Assembly: GCA_938074445.1 (NCBI GenBank)
Contig: CALJEK010000047.1
Coordinates: 1 to 64,000 of the forward strand
Source: Candidatus Kryptoniota bacterium
GTDB taxonomy: Bacteria > Bacteroidota > Ignavibacteria > Kryptoniales > Kryptoniaceae
DNA: 64,000 nt
Direction: 5' to 3'
The stretch's first letter is position 1. Each line of letters starts with the position of its first letter. Shown here piece by piece: positions 53,806-62,822 of this stretch. Position numbers and translations under genes: made by a program. The notes beneath the pieces are model-generated. The model was not told the origin of the DNA. It did not search any database and was given only the letters and a program-made list of their open reading frames with translations.

Positions 53806-54870
53806 TCAAATCAATAAATGGGCATTTCCAATGTGAACCCTTTTTAAACCCGCTGATATAGCCGCGTCTACGCATTCCTTCATCAACCGTTTCGATGTCA
53901 CAGGAAGATCACACAGATAAAATTGCGGATAAAATGCAAGCAAAGAATAAGGGATGTTTTTATCAAATTGGCTTATGAATTTAGCGATTTGATAAACCTC
54001 TTCAGCATCAATATACCCAGGTATGACAAGCGTACTTGCAACAACAAGCGGTGGCTCAGGACGCTGACCTATAAATCGACAAGCAAACTCAAAATTTTCC
54101 AATGTCCTACGATTACTCACACCACATAAAGCTACGTTTAAGTTTTCGTTATGCGCCTTTATGTCAAACTTTATACAACCACCCGACTCGAGAGATAACT
54201 TAACAGCAACCTCAAGAAATTTCCTGTTCATATTTCCGTTTGTTTCCCAGCAAATTCGAACGTCTTTTCTTCTCTTCAAAATCATCTTCGAAGCGTTAAT
54301 GGCATGAACCATCTGCGTGGATGGATCCCCACCGAAATAACAAACACAAAATGTTTCATCATCAACTACATCAGCAAGTTTTTCAGATGAAATCTTCCTC
54401 GACTTTCTTATATTTGTCTCCCTAAAGTGCCAATTTTGACAAAATAAACAGTTAAAGCTACAACTTCGATAAAATACAGCCAAGTTCTTTTTCCCGTATT
54501 GCTTTGATCCATCGCAAATCCAACTGGCGACGCAATTTGTAGGCAATGGATCAAAATACCAATCAAGCAATCCATCGCTTGATGTGCCCGCAAAGTGAAA
54601 CAATTTCCCCTCAAGATTCATCCTCAAACCACAATACCCAACTTCACCTTCAGACAAAGCACATTCGTTGCCACAGATTTTACAAGTGACACTCTTATCG
54701 GTGGACGAACGCGGAATTTGAGTTGGAAGGTTAAACTCTGTCCTTGTTTTAGCGTGAAATTTAAGAATCTTCTCAACTATATTGTTTCTATTTTTGCGTA
54801 TACAATTAATGCAGGCGTTAAAAATTCTCGAAACTTGAGCTCTTTCGCCGCAAATACTGCAAAAATTCAT
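53806..54870 (-). CDS. Radical SAM protein (pyruvate formate-lyase-activase-like, COG1180 type)
   Basis: 354 residues. The radical SAM cluster motif is C137xxxC141xxC144 (SCSFNCLFCQNWHF). The SAM-binding GG motif is YFGGDPSTQ. Two extra Cys clusters precede it: C4/C7/C20/C23 and C63/C66/C70/C80, likely metal-binding. It resembles the AmmeMemoRadiSam-type radical SAM proteins, but the companion AmmeMemo genes are not in view. The substrate is unknown. It lies downstream of the M16 peptidase pair, behind a GC-rich hairpin. Confidence 0.87.
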   Translation of the reverse strand: MNFCSICGERAQVSRIFNACINCIRKNRNNIVEKILKFHAKTRTEFNLPTQIPRSSTDKSVTCKICGNECALSEGEVGYCGLRMNLEGKLFHFAGTSSDGLLDWYFDPLPTNCVASWICDGSKQYGKKNLAVFYRSCSFNCLFCQNWHFRETNIRKSRKISSEKLADVVDDETFCVCYFGGDPSTQMVHAINASKMILKRRKDVRICWETNGNMNRKFLEVAVKLSLESGGCIKFDIKAHNENLNVALCGVSNRRTLENFEFACRFIGQRPEPPLVVASTLVIPGYIDAEEVYQIAKFISQFDKNIPYSLLAFYPQFYLCDLPVTSKRLMKECVDAAISAGLKRVHIGNAHLLI

Positions 54871-54880
54871 ATAAATTCAG

Positions 54881-54897
54881 GCGGGATAAACCCGCCC
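54881..54897 (-). terminator. GC-rich hairpin between the M16 pair and the radical SAM gene
   Basis: GGCGGG and CCCGCC (54881-54886, 54892-54897) form a 6-bp stem with a 5-base loop. The following bases on the minus strand are TGAATTTAT, so the T-run is poor. It may be a weak terminator after the M16 genes or an mRNA end-stabiliser. Confidence 0.55.
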
Positions 54898-54904
54898 GTA
54901 AAGT

Positions 54905-56395
54905 TTATTTTTCAAAAACCTCATCAACCGACATTATCCTGAAGTTTTCTGGCTTGGCATTTAACCTGTATTCTTGTATTATTTTATCCTCCTCAAGGAT
55001 TGATTGCGACACTGGGCTAACATAAGATATAGGGCTTGGCTTATTCGAGACCAAATCTTGCATATACGAATGCGCATCCTTTGTCACAGCAACTATCTTT
55101 ATGTTTTCGAAGTTAAGATATTTTTTTATTGCGTTGTTGACATCTTCAACTGTTAATTTGGGAAGTTCATTTTGAATTTTATCAATGAAATAGTCAATTC
55201 CATACCAATCCGAATCCATCATATAGCCAAGCCGTCGGTTAAGAGTTTGAACCCATAATTTAGAGTAGTTCAATAAAAATTCCCTTGTAGATTCAAAATC
55301 TTCTCTGCTCAAGCCATTCCTAACTAAGATTTCAAGCTCTCTTATCGCTTGCCTCAAAACAAAATGCCTATTTTTATTTTCAACTGGTCTTATCCAAACG
55401 CTAAAATATTGTTGTCTTCTGGGTATATTTGGAACTGGGAAAGTCGATCCACCGTCTTGCACAAAATGCTCAATGTATGAATAATCACCGTAATTCAAAC
55501 CACGTTGACCTCTTATTTTTTGCATTAAAACACCATTAAAAGTCCTATGCTCACCAAAATACGAATTTGCAACCATTAAAGCATAAAAATCTTTATGAGA
55601 ACGATTGATTGAAATTGGAAATCCAAATGAGATCGCTGTTGAACGCGTTTCCTTTTCAATCAAGAGAAATTCAAGCCCATCAACTTTTTTCGGCTCCGTC
55701 AACTTAACTGGTTCGGGCTTTCCTGAAGGAAGTTTTGAAAAATCCTTCTTTATCTTTTGAATTAAACTTTTCGGATAACCACCAGCAATCCCAAATGTTA
55801 TATTCCCCTGTGTAAAATATTTTTTATAAAATTTTTTCACATCCTCCAGCGTAATGTTGTTTAATCCCTCAACAGTCCCAAATTCAGGTGAATGATATGG
55901 GTGATCTTCGTATATAAACCACACCAAAGCCTGTTTCCCGAGCTCCTCATCGTTTCCACTTCTTATCGTCGCCTTAATATAATTTAGCAACAAATCTTTA
56001 TTCCTTTTGAAATCCTGTTCGTCAAATCTTGGATTTAAAATTAAATCAGAGAAAATTTTATAAAACTTCTCCAAGTGGTCCTTATGAACCTCACCAATTA
56101 TAACGCTGACCTCTTTATCAAATTGATAATTTATCCTCGCTGCCCAAGGATAAAGCCTCTCCTGAATCTCTTTATATGTCAACTCCTTAGTTCCACCTTG
56201 CGCAAGCATCAAAACAGTTAAGGCATTCAAACCTTCCTTCCCCTTTGGATCATTTACCGAACCTGTTTCAACCATCACTCTGAATGTTATTATCGGATAA
56301 TTTGGACTGTAAAGCTCTTTAATTTTTATCTCCGAATTTTTTGCCGATGAAATTGCGACAGCAAACAAGGTCAGTAAAACTATTTTTTTGATCAT
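54905..56395 (-). CDS. M16-family peptidase-like subunit, catalytically inactive
   Basis: 496 residues with a signal peptide (MIKKIVLLTLFAVAISSA). The M16 fold is recognisable (TFRVMVETGSVNDPKGKEGL), but where HxxEH should be there is ALTVLMLAQGG, so zinc cannot be bound. It would be the non-catalytic partner of the preceding gene product, as in two-subunit bacterial M16B and mitochondrial processing peptidases. It overlaps the active subunit gene by 4 bases. Confidence 0.9.
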   Translation of the reverse strand: MIKKIVLLTLFAVAISSAKNSEIKIKELYSPNYPIITFRVMVETGSVNDPKGKEGLNALTVLMLAQGGTKELTYKEIQERLYPWAARINYQFDKEVSVIIGEVHKDHLEKFYKIFSDLILNPRFDEQDFKRNKDLLLNYIKATIRSGNDEELGKQALVWFIYEDHPYHSPEFGTVEGLNNITLEDVKKFYKKYFTQGNITFGIAGGYPKSLIQKIKKDFSKLPSGKPEPVKLTEPKKVDGLEFLLIEKETRSTAISFGFPISINRSHKDFYALMVANSYFGEHRTFNGVLMQKIRGQRGLNYGDYSYIEHFVQDGGSTFPVPNIPRRQQYFSVWIRPVENKNRHFVLRQAIRELEILVRNGLSREDFESTREFLLNYSKLWVQTLNRRLGYMMDSDWYGIDYFIDKIQNELPKLTVEDVNNAIKKYLNFENIKIVAVTKDAHSYMQDLVSNKPSPISYVSPVSQSILEEDKIIQEYRLNAKPENFRIMSVDEVFEK

Positions 56396-57717
56396 TTTTT
56401 CTCCTCCGTTAGTGTTACTATTGTTCTGTTTTCCTTTGTGAAATATTTTTTTACGGCGTTCATTATGTCCTGTGGAGTTACCTTGTCATATAACTGGTAA
56501 AGTTCATTTACAGACTCGGGATCACCTGTCAACTGAAAGTAATTCCCGACTATATAAGCAACAGTGTTTGGATTATCAAGCGACATAGCAAAGGAATATT
56601 TAAGATACGACCTTATCTGTTCAAGCCTTTTCTTCGGAACAGGTTTCGTCTTTAACTCTTCAATTGCGTTAAAAATCTCATTCTTCACAGAATCAATTAA
56701 ACTTTCGTTCTTAATTCGGGTTAAAATGGTGAATAGAAACGGGTCCCTTCTATTTGGCGCCCCACCTTGAATGAAATCAACCCATTGCTTCTCAATCACA
56801 AGCTTTTGATAAAGTGGAGCAGTTCTGGAAAAAAGAAGCTCAGAGATAAAATCTATAGCTGCCCGTTCAATATTCTTTGTTGAAAACTCAGGAACATGAT
56901 AACCTATCGCAAGATAAGGCAACGTCTTCCCCTTCCATTCAATATGCCCAACCCTTTCCTCTGTTTGTGGTGGTTCGATGGGAATTTCAGGCTTGTAATT
57001 TCCTCTTTCCCATTTACCATAATACTTTTTCACAAGTTCAATCAGCTTCTCTTGATCAAAATCACCAACTACGACAATTGCACAATTCTCGGGACGATAA
57101 TAACGGTCAAAAAACTGTAAACTATAATCATATTGATTTGGCATATCGAGAATGTCTTTTAAAAATCCTATAGTGGTATGCTTATATGTGTGAGTGGTAA
57201 ATGCAAGATCTTGAAGCTTCTCATAAAGTGGAAGGAATGGGCTCGATGCATTTTTGTTATATTCACCTAAAATCGCACCTGCCTCAGTCTTAAACTGCTC
57301 CTCCGTATATTTCAAATTCATAAAACGATCAGATTCAATATCAATGATCGTCTCAAGCGCATCACTGCTTGCAACGATATGATATGCGGTCCAATCAGCG
57401 GTTGTAAACGCGTTCGAATCAGCTCCAAGACGTTTTAAAATATCATTGTAAACTTGCTCCGAATATTTTTCTGTTCCGCGAAACATCATATGCTCAAAAA
57501 AGTGAGCAAAACCAGTTTTGCCTGGCTCAACTTCGTTTCTCGAACCAGCCCTGACAACGGTATAGTAAGCTATTATCCCAGGAGAATCAAAAGGAACAGA
57601 AAGCACAGTTAACCCGTTATCAAGCACAACCTTGTTAATTTTGAAGGGAAAAATTTTATTTTGCGAAGCCGAAAGGTTGAAGATGAAAAGCATAAGAAGG
57701 ATGACTAACTTTTTCAT
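56392..57717 (-). CDS. M16-family zinc peptidase, active subunit
   Basis: 441 residues with a signal peptide (MKKLVILLMLFIFNLSASQ). The inverted zinc motif H72-F-F-E75-H76 (GFAHFFEHMMFRGTEKY) is intact, with a downstream Glu in TEAGAILGEYNKN. It should degrade peptides in the periplasm, together with the inactive partner encoded directly after it. Confidence 0.94.
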   Translation of the reverse strand: MKKLVILLMLFIFNLSASQNKIFPFKINKVVLDNGLTVLSVPFDSPGIIAYYTVVRAGSRNEVEPGKTGFAHFFEHMMFRGTEKYSEQVYNDILKRLGADSNAFTTADWTAYHIVASSDALETIIDIESDRFMNLKYTEEQFKTEAGAILGEYNKNASSPFLPLYEKLQDLAFTTHTYKHTTIGFLKDILDMPNQYDYSLQFFDRYYRPENCAIVVVGDFDQEKLIELVKKYYGKWERGNYKPEIPIEPPQTEERVGHIEWKGKTLPYLAIGYHVPEFSTKNIERAAIDFISELLFSRTAPLYQKLVIEKQWVDFIQGGAPNRRDPFLFTILTRIKNESLIDSVKNEIFNAIEELKTKPVPKKRLEQIRSYLKYSFAMSLDNPNTVAYIVGNYFQLTGDPESVNELYQLYDKVTPQDIMNAVKKYFTKENRTIVTLTEEKK

Positions 57718-57758
57718 TTTTTCCGCAATTTTTGTTTTAAAGTTAATTTAAACTACAA

Positions 57759-59780
57759 TCATCGCCAATTTTCCATAGTCAGTTTCGTTTCCCGTCCAAG
57801 GTGCCTGTTAAACCATCCAATAATTCTTTTACCGATATCAGCTATAAACTTTGGCTCTTGAACTCCATGTGGGGTGCGCGGATAAATTAACATTTCCGTC
57901 GGGCAACCTTGTCTCTTCAAAGCATTATAAAACTCTTTACCCTGTGAAATCGGGACTCTCAAATCCTCCGTACCATGAATTATCTGAGTTGGTGTCGTTA
58001 CGCCCTTGACGTTAAAAATCGCGGAATGCTTCATATAAACATCAACCCTATCCCAAAATTCACCTGAAAAATAATCGGGCAAGAAACTTGGTATGTCAGC
58101 CGTGCCAGTGAAACTTATCAAATTTGTAACCCCAGCACCAACGCTTGCGGCTTTAAATCTCTTCGTCTTAGTTACAATAAACGAAGTCATATAACCACCA
58201 TAACTCCAACCAGCAACGCACAAACTTTCTGGATGAACGATCCCAAGTTCAATCAACTTGTCAACTCCAGCCATCAAATCTTCATAATCACCAAATCCCC
58301 AATCGTTATAATTTGCAAACCTAAACTCCTTGCCATAGCCAGTGCTACCCCTTGGATTTGGTCTTAAAACAACATATCCTTCCTGAGCGAAAGCTTGAAT
58401 AGGATAAACAGCACCAGCTGCTGTGAAATTTTGAGTGAAAACACTGGCTGGTCCCCCATGAATAAGAAGAACTAAAGGATATCTTTTGCCTCTTTCATAG
58501 TTTACTGGATAAGTAACAAGCCCTTCAATCTCAAATTTCCCATCCTTTGATCTCCATGTCAGAATCTCAGTTTTACCCATTGGGAGTTTCGGAAAGTCAG
58601 AATTGATATTTGTCAACTTCTTTGGTTCAAATTTTTTCAAACTTGTTATATAAACATCTGGCGCAGTTTCAGAGTTTTGATAAACAAACGCCATAGCGGT
58701 TCCATCTAAACTAAACGAAACACCAGTATAATTACCATTTGCTGGTGTCAAAAGACGAGGTTTTCCCCCATCAACAGGGAGAGCATACACCACAAGTGAT
58801 GTTCTATAGGATTCACTTACATATATATGCTTCCCATCTCTTGACCAATTAATTATTCGGCAATTTTCATCTGGTGTAGGTGCTAACCTTTTGGGTTCCC
58901 CGCCGGAAGATGGGATGATGTAAACATATCTTAGCCCAGCCCATTTTATCGTCCCTCCATCAGATTCAAAAGCTATAAACTTTCCATCTGGTGAAAACAC
59001 CGGATTTGTATCAGCGCCACCAAATTTAACCAAACTCTTTACTTCGCCACTATCCGACGGAACAATCGAAATATCCGATGTCGTCCAAACATCAGCGGTT
59101 GGATTCACTTGATGTGAAAATACAATAAACTTGCCATCCGGAGACCAATCAAATGAAGTTACATGAAACTCACCCGATGTTAAACGCTTAACTGGGTATT
59201 CACCTTTTTTGTCCTTTTCAAGTTTAACAACATAAAGATGGGCATATTTGAAATTTTTGTCGACTATCGTCACATCAAGTTTCTCTTTCTTCGCTTTTGC
59301 CTCTTCCTCAGTTTCGGGATCGGCGCTTGTGAAAGCAATCATTTTAGAATCAGGCGACCACTTGTAAGAGATGACACCGGACTTAACACTTGTCACCTGC
59401 TCAGCTTCCCCACCTGTCAACCTTAAAATCCATATTTGATTTTTCCCGTCTTTTCCCCTCGCAGAGATAAACGCAAGATATTTACCATCCGGGGAAAAAG
59501 ACGGATTCGTACACGATTTCTCACCAAATGTAAATTGATAATTCATTTTTCCATCCGATGAAACAACCCAAATATGTGTAAGATACTCAGACTTTTCTCC
59601 TTCCATCAAGGGGATTGAAACAGTATAAGCAACAAGCTTTCCGTCTGGCGAAATATCCGTTGCACCAACTCGTTTAAATTTTATCATAACATCTGGCGTC
59701 CACCTATCCTGTGAAAAGGCAAAACTAACAACAACCAAAATCAAGATAAGTTGAATCGAGACAAACAATTTTCTCTTCAT
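57759..59780 (-). CDS. S9-family prolyl oligopeptidase/acylaminoacyl peptidase
   Basis: 673 residues from the ATG at 59778-59780, with GGAGG 6 bases upstream; an ATG two codons earlier is too close to the SD. After a signal peptide (ILILVVVSFAFSQ), a beta-propeller made of TolB/PD40-like repeats (FSPDGKYLAFIS and similar) covers about 40-400. The catalytic domain has the nucleophile GWSYGGYMTS, HGTEDLRVP (Asp) and RTPHGVQE (His). It should cleave peptides in the periplasm. It lies upstream of the M16 genes, suggesting a peptide-scavenging group. Confidence 0.95.
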   Translation of the reverse strand: MKRKLFVSIQLILILVVVSFAFSQDRWTPDVMIKFKRVGATDISPDGKLVAYTVSIPLMEGEKSEYLTHIWVVSSDGKMNYQFTFGEKSCTNPSFSPDGKYLAFISARGKDGKNQIWILRLTGGEAEQVTSVKSGVISYKWSPDSKMIAFTSADPETEEEAKAKKEKLDVTIVDKNFKYAHLYVVKLEKDKKGEYPVKRLTSGEFHVTSFDWSPDGKFIVFSHQVNPTADVWTTSDISIVPSDSGEVKSLVKFGGADTNPVFSPDGKFIAFESDGGTIKWAGLRYVYIIPSSGGEPKRLAPTPDENCRIINWSRDGKHIYVSESYRTSLVVYALPVDGGKPRLLTPANGNYTGVSFSLDGTAMAFVYQNSETAPDVYITSLKKFEPKKLTNINSDFPKLPMGKTEILTWRSKDGKFEIEGLVTYPVNYERGKRYPLVLLIHGGPASVFTQNFTAAGAVYPIQAFAQEGYVVLRPNPRGSTGYGKEFRFANYNDWGFGDYEDLMAGVDKLIELGIVHPESLCVAGWSYGGYMTSFIVTKTKRFKAASVGAGVTNLISFTGTADIPSFLPDYFSGEFWDRVDVYMKHSAIFNVKGVTTPTQIIHGTEDLRVPISQGKEFYNALKRQGCPTEMLIYPRTPHGVQEPKFIADIGKRIIGWFNRHLGRETKLTMENWR

Positions 59781-59795
59781 AGCCATCCTCCATTT

Positions 59796-60830
59796 TTAAT
59801 TTGATAAAAAGCCTTTTAGTTTAAGTTTAATTTCAATGACCTTCCAAAACTCATCCGGCTCACCATCAAGTCGCCATATAGCAATTCCAGCGAGGTTATA
59901 TTTAATCACGAGATCTAACTTTTCTGATAAACTCTTTTCATCCTCAAAATAGATTATGTTTTCAACATTGTTCTCATCCTTGAATTTAAAATATGGAGAT
60001 TTTGCTTCGCCATCCCATTTTTTCTTGAGATTATACCTTGTGATCAATTCCTTAAGTTGCGGATAATAGATTCCCCTACCCTGTTCATTGCCCCTCCACC
60101 ATCTCCCATAAAACGGAATTCCAAGAATTATTTTCTGAGGTTTCACGCCGTTGGAGATGGCAAATTTTATCGTTTCCTCCACCCACCACTTCGGCGCAAC
60201 TGGTCCAGGCGGATCAAGTCGACCAGCATAATCATACCCCATTATCACAAAATAATCAACAACCTCCCCAAGCTCAGCGTAATCATAAACCCCAGCCCAA
60301 TCAGTTAATTTCTCCTGTGGCTTTGAAACAACATCAACACTTACAATCTTCCCATAATTGTGAAGCTTTGCACAAACAAGCTCAACAAATTTTGTATATC
60401 CATCCCTGAGACCTGGGAATGGACCTTCGAAGTCAAGATTAATCCCAATATAATTACCCTTAAGAACAAGATTTAAAATTGAATCCGCAATTCTTTCCCT
60501 AACTCTCGGTTCGGAAAGCAAAGACTCAGCAACATCGGTGCGAAATCCCTGATTTGCTATTAAAGGCATCAACGGTATATCATTTTGTATCGCAAAATTC
60601 AAAAGATTTGAATCTACATTTGAAATTATATTCCCAGCGCTATCAATGCTAAACCATACTGGAGAAGCAATTGAGATTAAAGAAGAATTCTTTTGCAAAG
60701 ATAAAAAACTAGTTGTATCAGCTTTAACAACCCAAGCAATCACAACTTTGGGTTGATATTCAAAAGGCGGTCTCAATGTTGCACAAGATGAAAAAATGAA
60801 GACAAACAAAGTTAAAATTCTAAGTTTCAT
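59796..60830 (-). CDS. GH18-like glycosidase lipoprotein
   Basis: 344 residues. It has a lipoprotein signal with lipobox FSSC (Cys near residue 16). A TIM-barrel GH18 domain contains GINLDFEGPF, matching the DxxDxDxE-type catalytic end. VDYFVIMGYDYAG and GIPFYGRWWRG also fit GH18 proteins of the YaaH/SpoVS-like or chitinase type. The substrate could be chitin or peptidoglycan; not decidable. The ATG at 60828-60830 is preferred over the TTG before it. Confidence 0.87.
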   Translation of the reverse strand: MKLRILTLFVFIFSSCATLRPPFEYQPKVVIAWVVKADTTSFLSLQKNSSLISIASPVWFSIDSAGNIISNVDSNLLNFAIQNDIPLMPLIANQGFRTDVAESLLSEPRVRERIADSILNLVLKGNYIGINLDFEGPFPGLRDGYTKFVELVCAKLHNYGKIVSVDVVSKPQEKLTDWAGVYDYAELGEVVDYFVIMGYDYAGRLDPPGPVAPKWWVEETIKFAISNGVKPQKIILGIPFYGRWWRGNEQGRGIYYPQLKELITRYNLKKKWDGEAKSPYFKFKDENNVENIIYFEDEKSLSEKLDLVIKYNLAGIAIWRLDGEPDEFWKVIEIKLKLKGFLSN

Positions 60831-60842
60831 CAAATCCCGAAC

Positions 60843-61736
60843 CTAAATTTTTATCCCAGCAAGTTCAGCTATAACCTTAAAGACGGCTGAATAATCCTCA
60901 TTCTCATATCCTTTGGAAAGCGCCTGAACATAAAACTCGCGAATGATCGAAATAACTGGAAGCGAAACTTTCAAATCCTCAGCCATTTCAAGAACAAGTT
61001 TTATATCCTTCAACATATGTTTGACATAGAAATTTGGTTCGAAGTTTCCATTCATTATCGTCCTGCCCTTGTTTTGGTACATTGCTGAGTTAAGCGCAGA
61101 ATTTTCAAGAACATCTAAAACTATCTCTTTTGAAACGCCGGATCTTTCAGCGAGAACAAAAGCCTGAGATAATGCGACAATCATCATCGCAATCATTGAA
61201 TTCATAACTAACTTTAATCGTGTAGCTTTTTCAACTGAATCAAATTCCCAAACCCTTTTCCCAATGACTTTCAAAATTTCTCTGCACCTCTCAACCGCCG
61301 GTTTATCACCACCTACGAAAATTAACAAACTCCCATCTATAGCTTGAGATTTACTTCCAAGCACAGGCGCGTGGACGAAATAAGCACCGCGCTCTTTATA
61401 ATCATCGTAAAGTTTCTTCGTAGTTATAGGTGAAATTGTACTCATATCAATATGAATGAATCCAGGTTTCATACCTTCAAAAATTCCGCCCTTACCATAC
61501 ACTACCTCTTCAACAGCATTTGAATTAGAAAGCATTGATATAGCAAGTTCAGAGTTCTTTGCGACATCAGCTGGCGATAAAGCTGGGGTCACACCCTCAA
61601 CCCCAAGTTTAGAAATCTTTTCCTGCGTTTTGTTGTAAACTACCAAGCCATATCCATTTTTTAAAAGTCGCTTTGCCATCGCTTCTCCCATTATCCCAAG
61701 CCCAATAAAACCAATTTTCTTCACTTTGTCCTCCAA
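60843..61736 (-). CDS. Beta-hydroxyacid dehydrogenase (3-hydroxyisobutyrate dehydrogenase family)
   Basis: 297 residues. The NAD(P) motif is IGFIGLGIMGEAMAKRLLKNG. The substrate-binding DMSTISP and the conserved Lys/Asn of the family (KLVMNSM) follow, then an all-helical C-terminal domain. Members reduce or oxidise small hydroxyacids such as 3-hydroxyisobutyrate, tartronate or glyoxylate/succinic semialdehyde; the substrate is not evident. It lies between the GH18-like and M23 genes on the same strand. Confidence 0.92.
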   Translation of the reverse strand: MEDKVKKIGFIGLGIMGEAMAKRLLKNGYGLVVYNKTQEKISKLGVEGVTPALSPADVAKNSELAISMLSNSNAVEEVVYGKGGIFEGMKPGFIHIDMSTISPITTKKLYDDYKERGAYFVHAPVLGSKSQAIDGSLLIFVGGDKPAVERCREILKVIGKRVWEFDSVEKATRLKLVMNSMIAMMIVALSQAFVLAERSGVSKEIVLDVLENSALNSAMYQNKGRTIMNGNFEPNFYVKHMLKDIKLVLEMAEDLKVSLPVISIIREFYVQALSKGYENEDYSAVFKVIAELAGIKI

Positions 61737-61739
61737 ATT

Positions 61740-62819
61740 TTATTTTACAAGAATCATAAATTTTGATGCGACGAAATCCACTGCGAAAATTGTATAAACG
61801 TAAACCCCGCTTGCAATGTCATCAGCGTTAAAAATTGCGTAATGTAAACCCGAAGATTTTTCCTCATCCACAAGCGTTTTCACCTCCCTACCAAGTAAAT
61901 CGTAAACCTTAAGAACGACACGTCTTGGTTCAGGAAGATAATATCTTATAACAGTTGAAGCGTTAAACGGGTTAGGATAATTTTGATAGAGTTCAAATCT
62001 GTCAAGTTTAATTTCCTCTTCAGCAACTTGAACTGATAGGTCTGCATTTACAACTTCCCCAGCTCTCACAACAACAGTTCTTCTGTAAAGCCCATTAAGA
62101 GCGGTAATTGTATATGTCCCCGGTTTAACCTCGCCTATCGCATAGTTTTCCTGGTAAACATCATCACTTCCAATGTATGGGTCATTGAAATTATAAGTTA
62201 AAGCATAGCTAAAAGTTGTATATGGCGGTCTTGGTTTTGGATCTGGGCTTATATCAACTCGAGTTGAATTAGAAGCATTCGGAATTCTCCCGTAAATAGC
62301 ACCTGTTCCATTCATTGCAAACCAAAGTTCCGGATTTCGCCTTGTCCTATAGGCGTCATATCTTGGCGTCCCGAGTCGAATTTCAAAATGAAGGTGCGGT
62401 CCCGTTGAATATCCAGTATTTCCAGAAATCGCAATAGGTTCCCCAGCTCTAACGCTGTCCCCTTGATTCTTTAATGGTTTTGAAAGATGTCCATAAAGTA
62501 AGTATAAATCCTTCCCCTCCCATTGCCCTTTAACAAAGATATAATTTCCAGCTCCATTAGGCTCGTAACCACCAACGGTATCATACGGGTTATATGCAAC
62601 AAAATAAATCACCCCATCGCAAGCCGAATAAACAGTGTCATACCTTACAAGTATATCAACACCGGTGTGAGCCCTATTTTGAGGGTCGCGGATGTTTGGC
62701 TCACCGTAAAGATATGAACCGTTGATTTGAATATGATCTGGCACCGGGCGTTTTAATCTGAAACTTTGAGGATAAAGAATTTGCGCAAGGATTAAAAAAA
62801 GCAATAAAATTTTTAACAT
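61740..62819 (-). CDS. Secreted M23 peptidase with type IX secretion sorting domain
   Basis: 359 residues. A signal peptide (MLKILLLFLILAQILYPQ) is followed by the M23/LytM domain with metal-binding HTGVD and HLHFE, plus YGHLSKPL and GNTGYSTGPH. A small beta-rich segment leads to the C-terminal Por/T9SS domain (NYPNPFNASTVIRYYLPE, VYDLLGREV). It would cut peptidoglycan cross-links or other Gly-rich peptides outside the cell. Start at 62819 follows the thiI stop by 3 bases. Confidence 0.94.
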   Translation of the reverse strand: MLKILLLFLILAQILYPQSFRLKRPVPDHIQINGSYLYGEPNIRDPQNRAHTGVDILVRYDTVYSACDGVIYFVAYNPYDTVGGYEPNGAGNYIFVKGQWEGKDLYLLYGHLSKPLKNQGDSVRAGEPIAISGNTGYSTGPHLHFEIRLGTPRYDAYRTRRNPELWFAMNGTGAIYGRIPNASNSTRVDISPDPKPRPPYTTFSYALTYNFNDPYIGSDDVYQENYAIGEVKPGTYTITALNGLYRRTVVVRAGEVVNADLSVQVAEEEIKLDRFELYQNYPNPFNASTVIRYYLPEPRRVVLKVYDLLGREVKTLVDEEKSSGLHYAIFNADDIASGVYVYTIFAVDFVASKFMILVK

Positions 62820-62822
62820 TTT

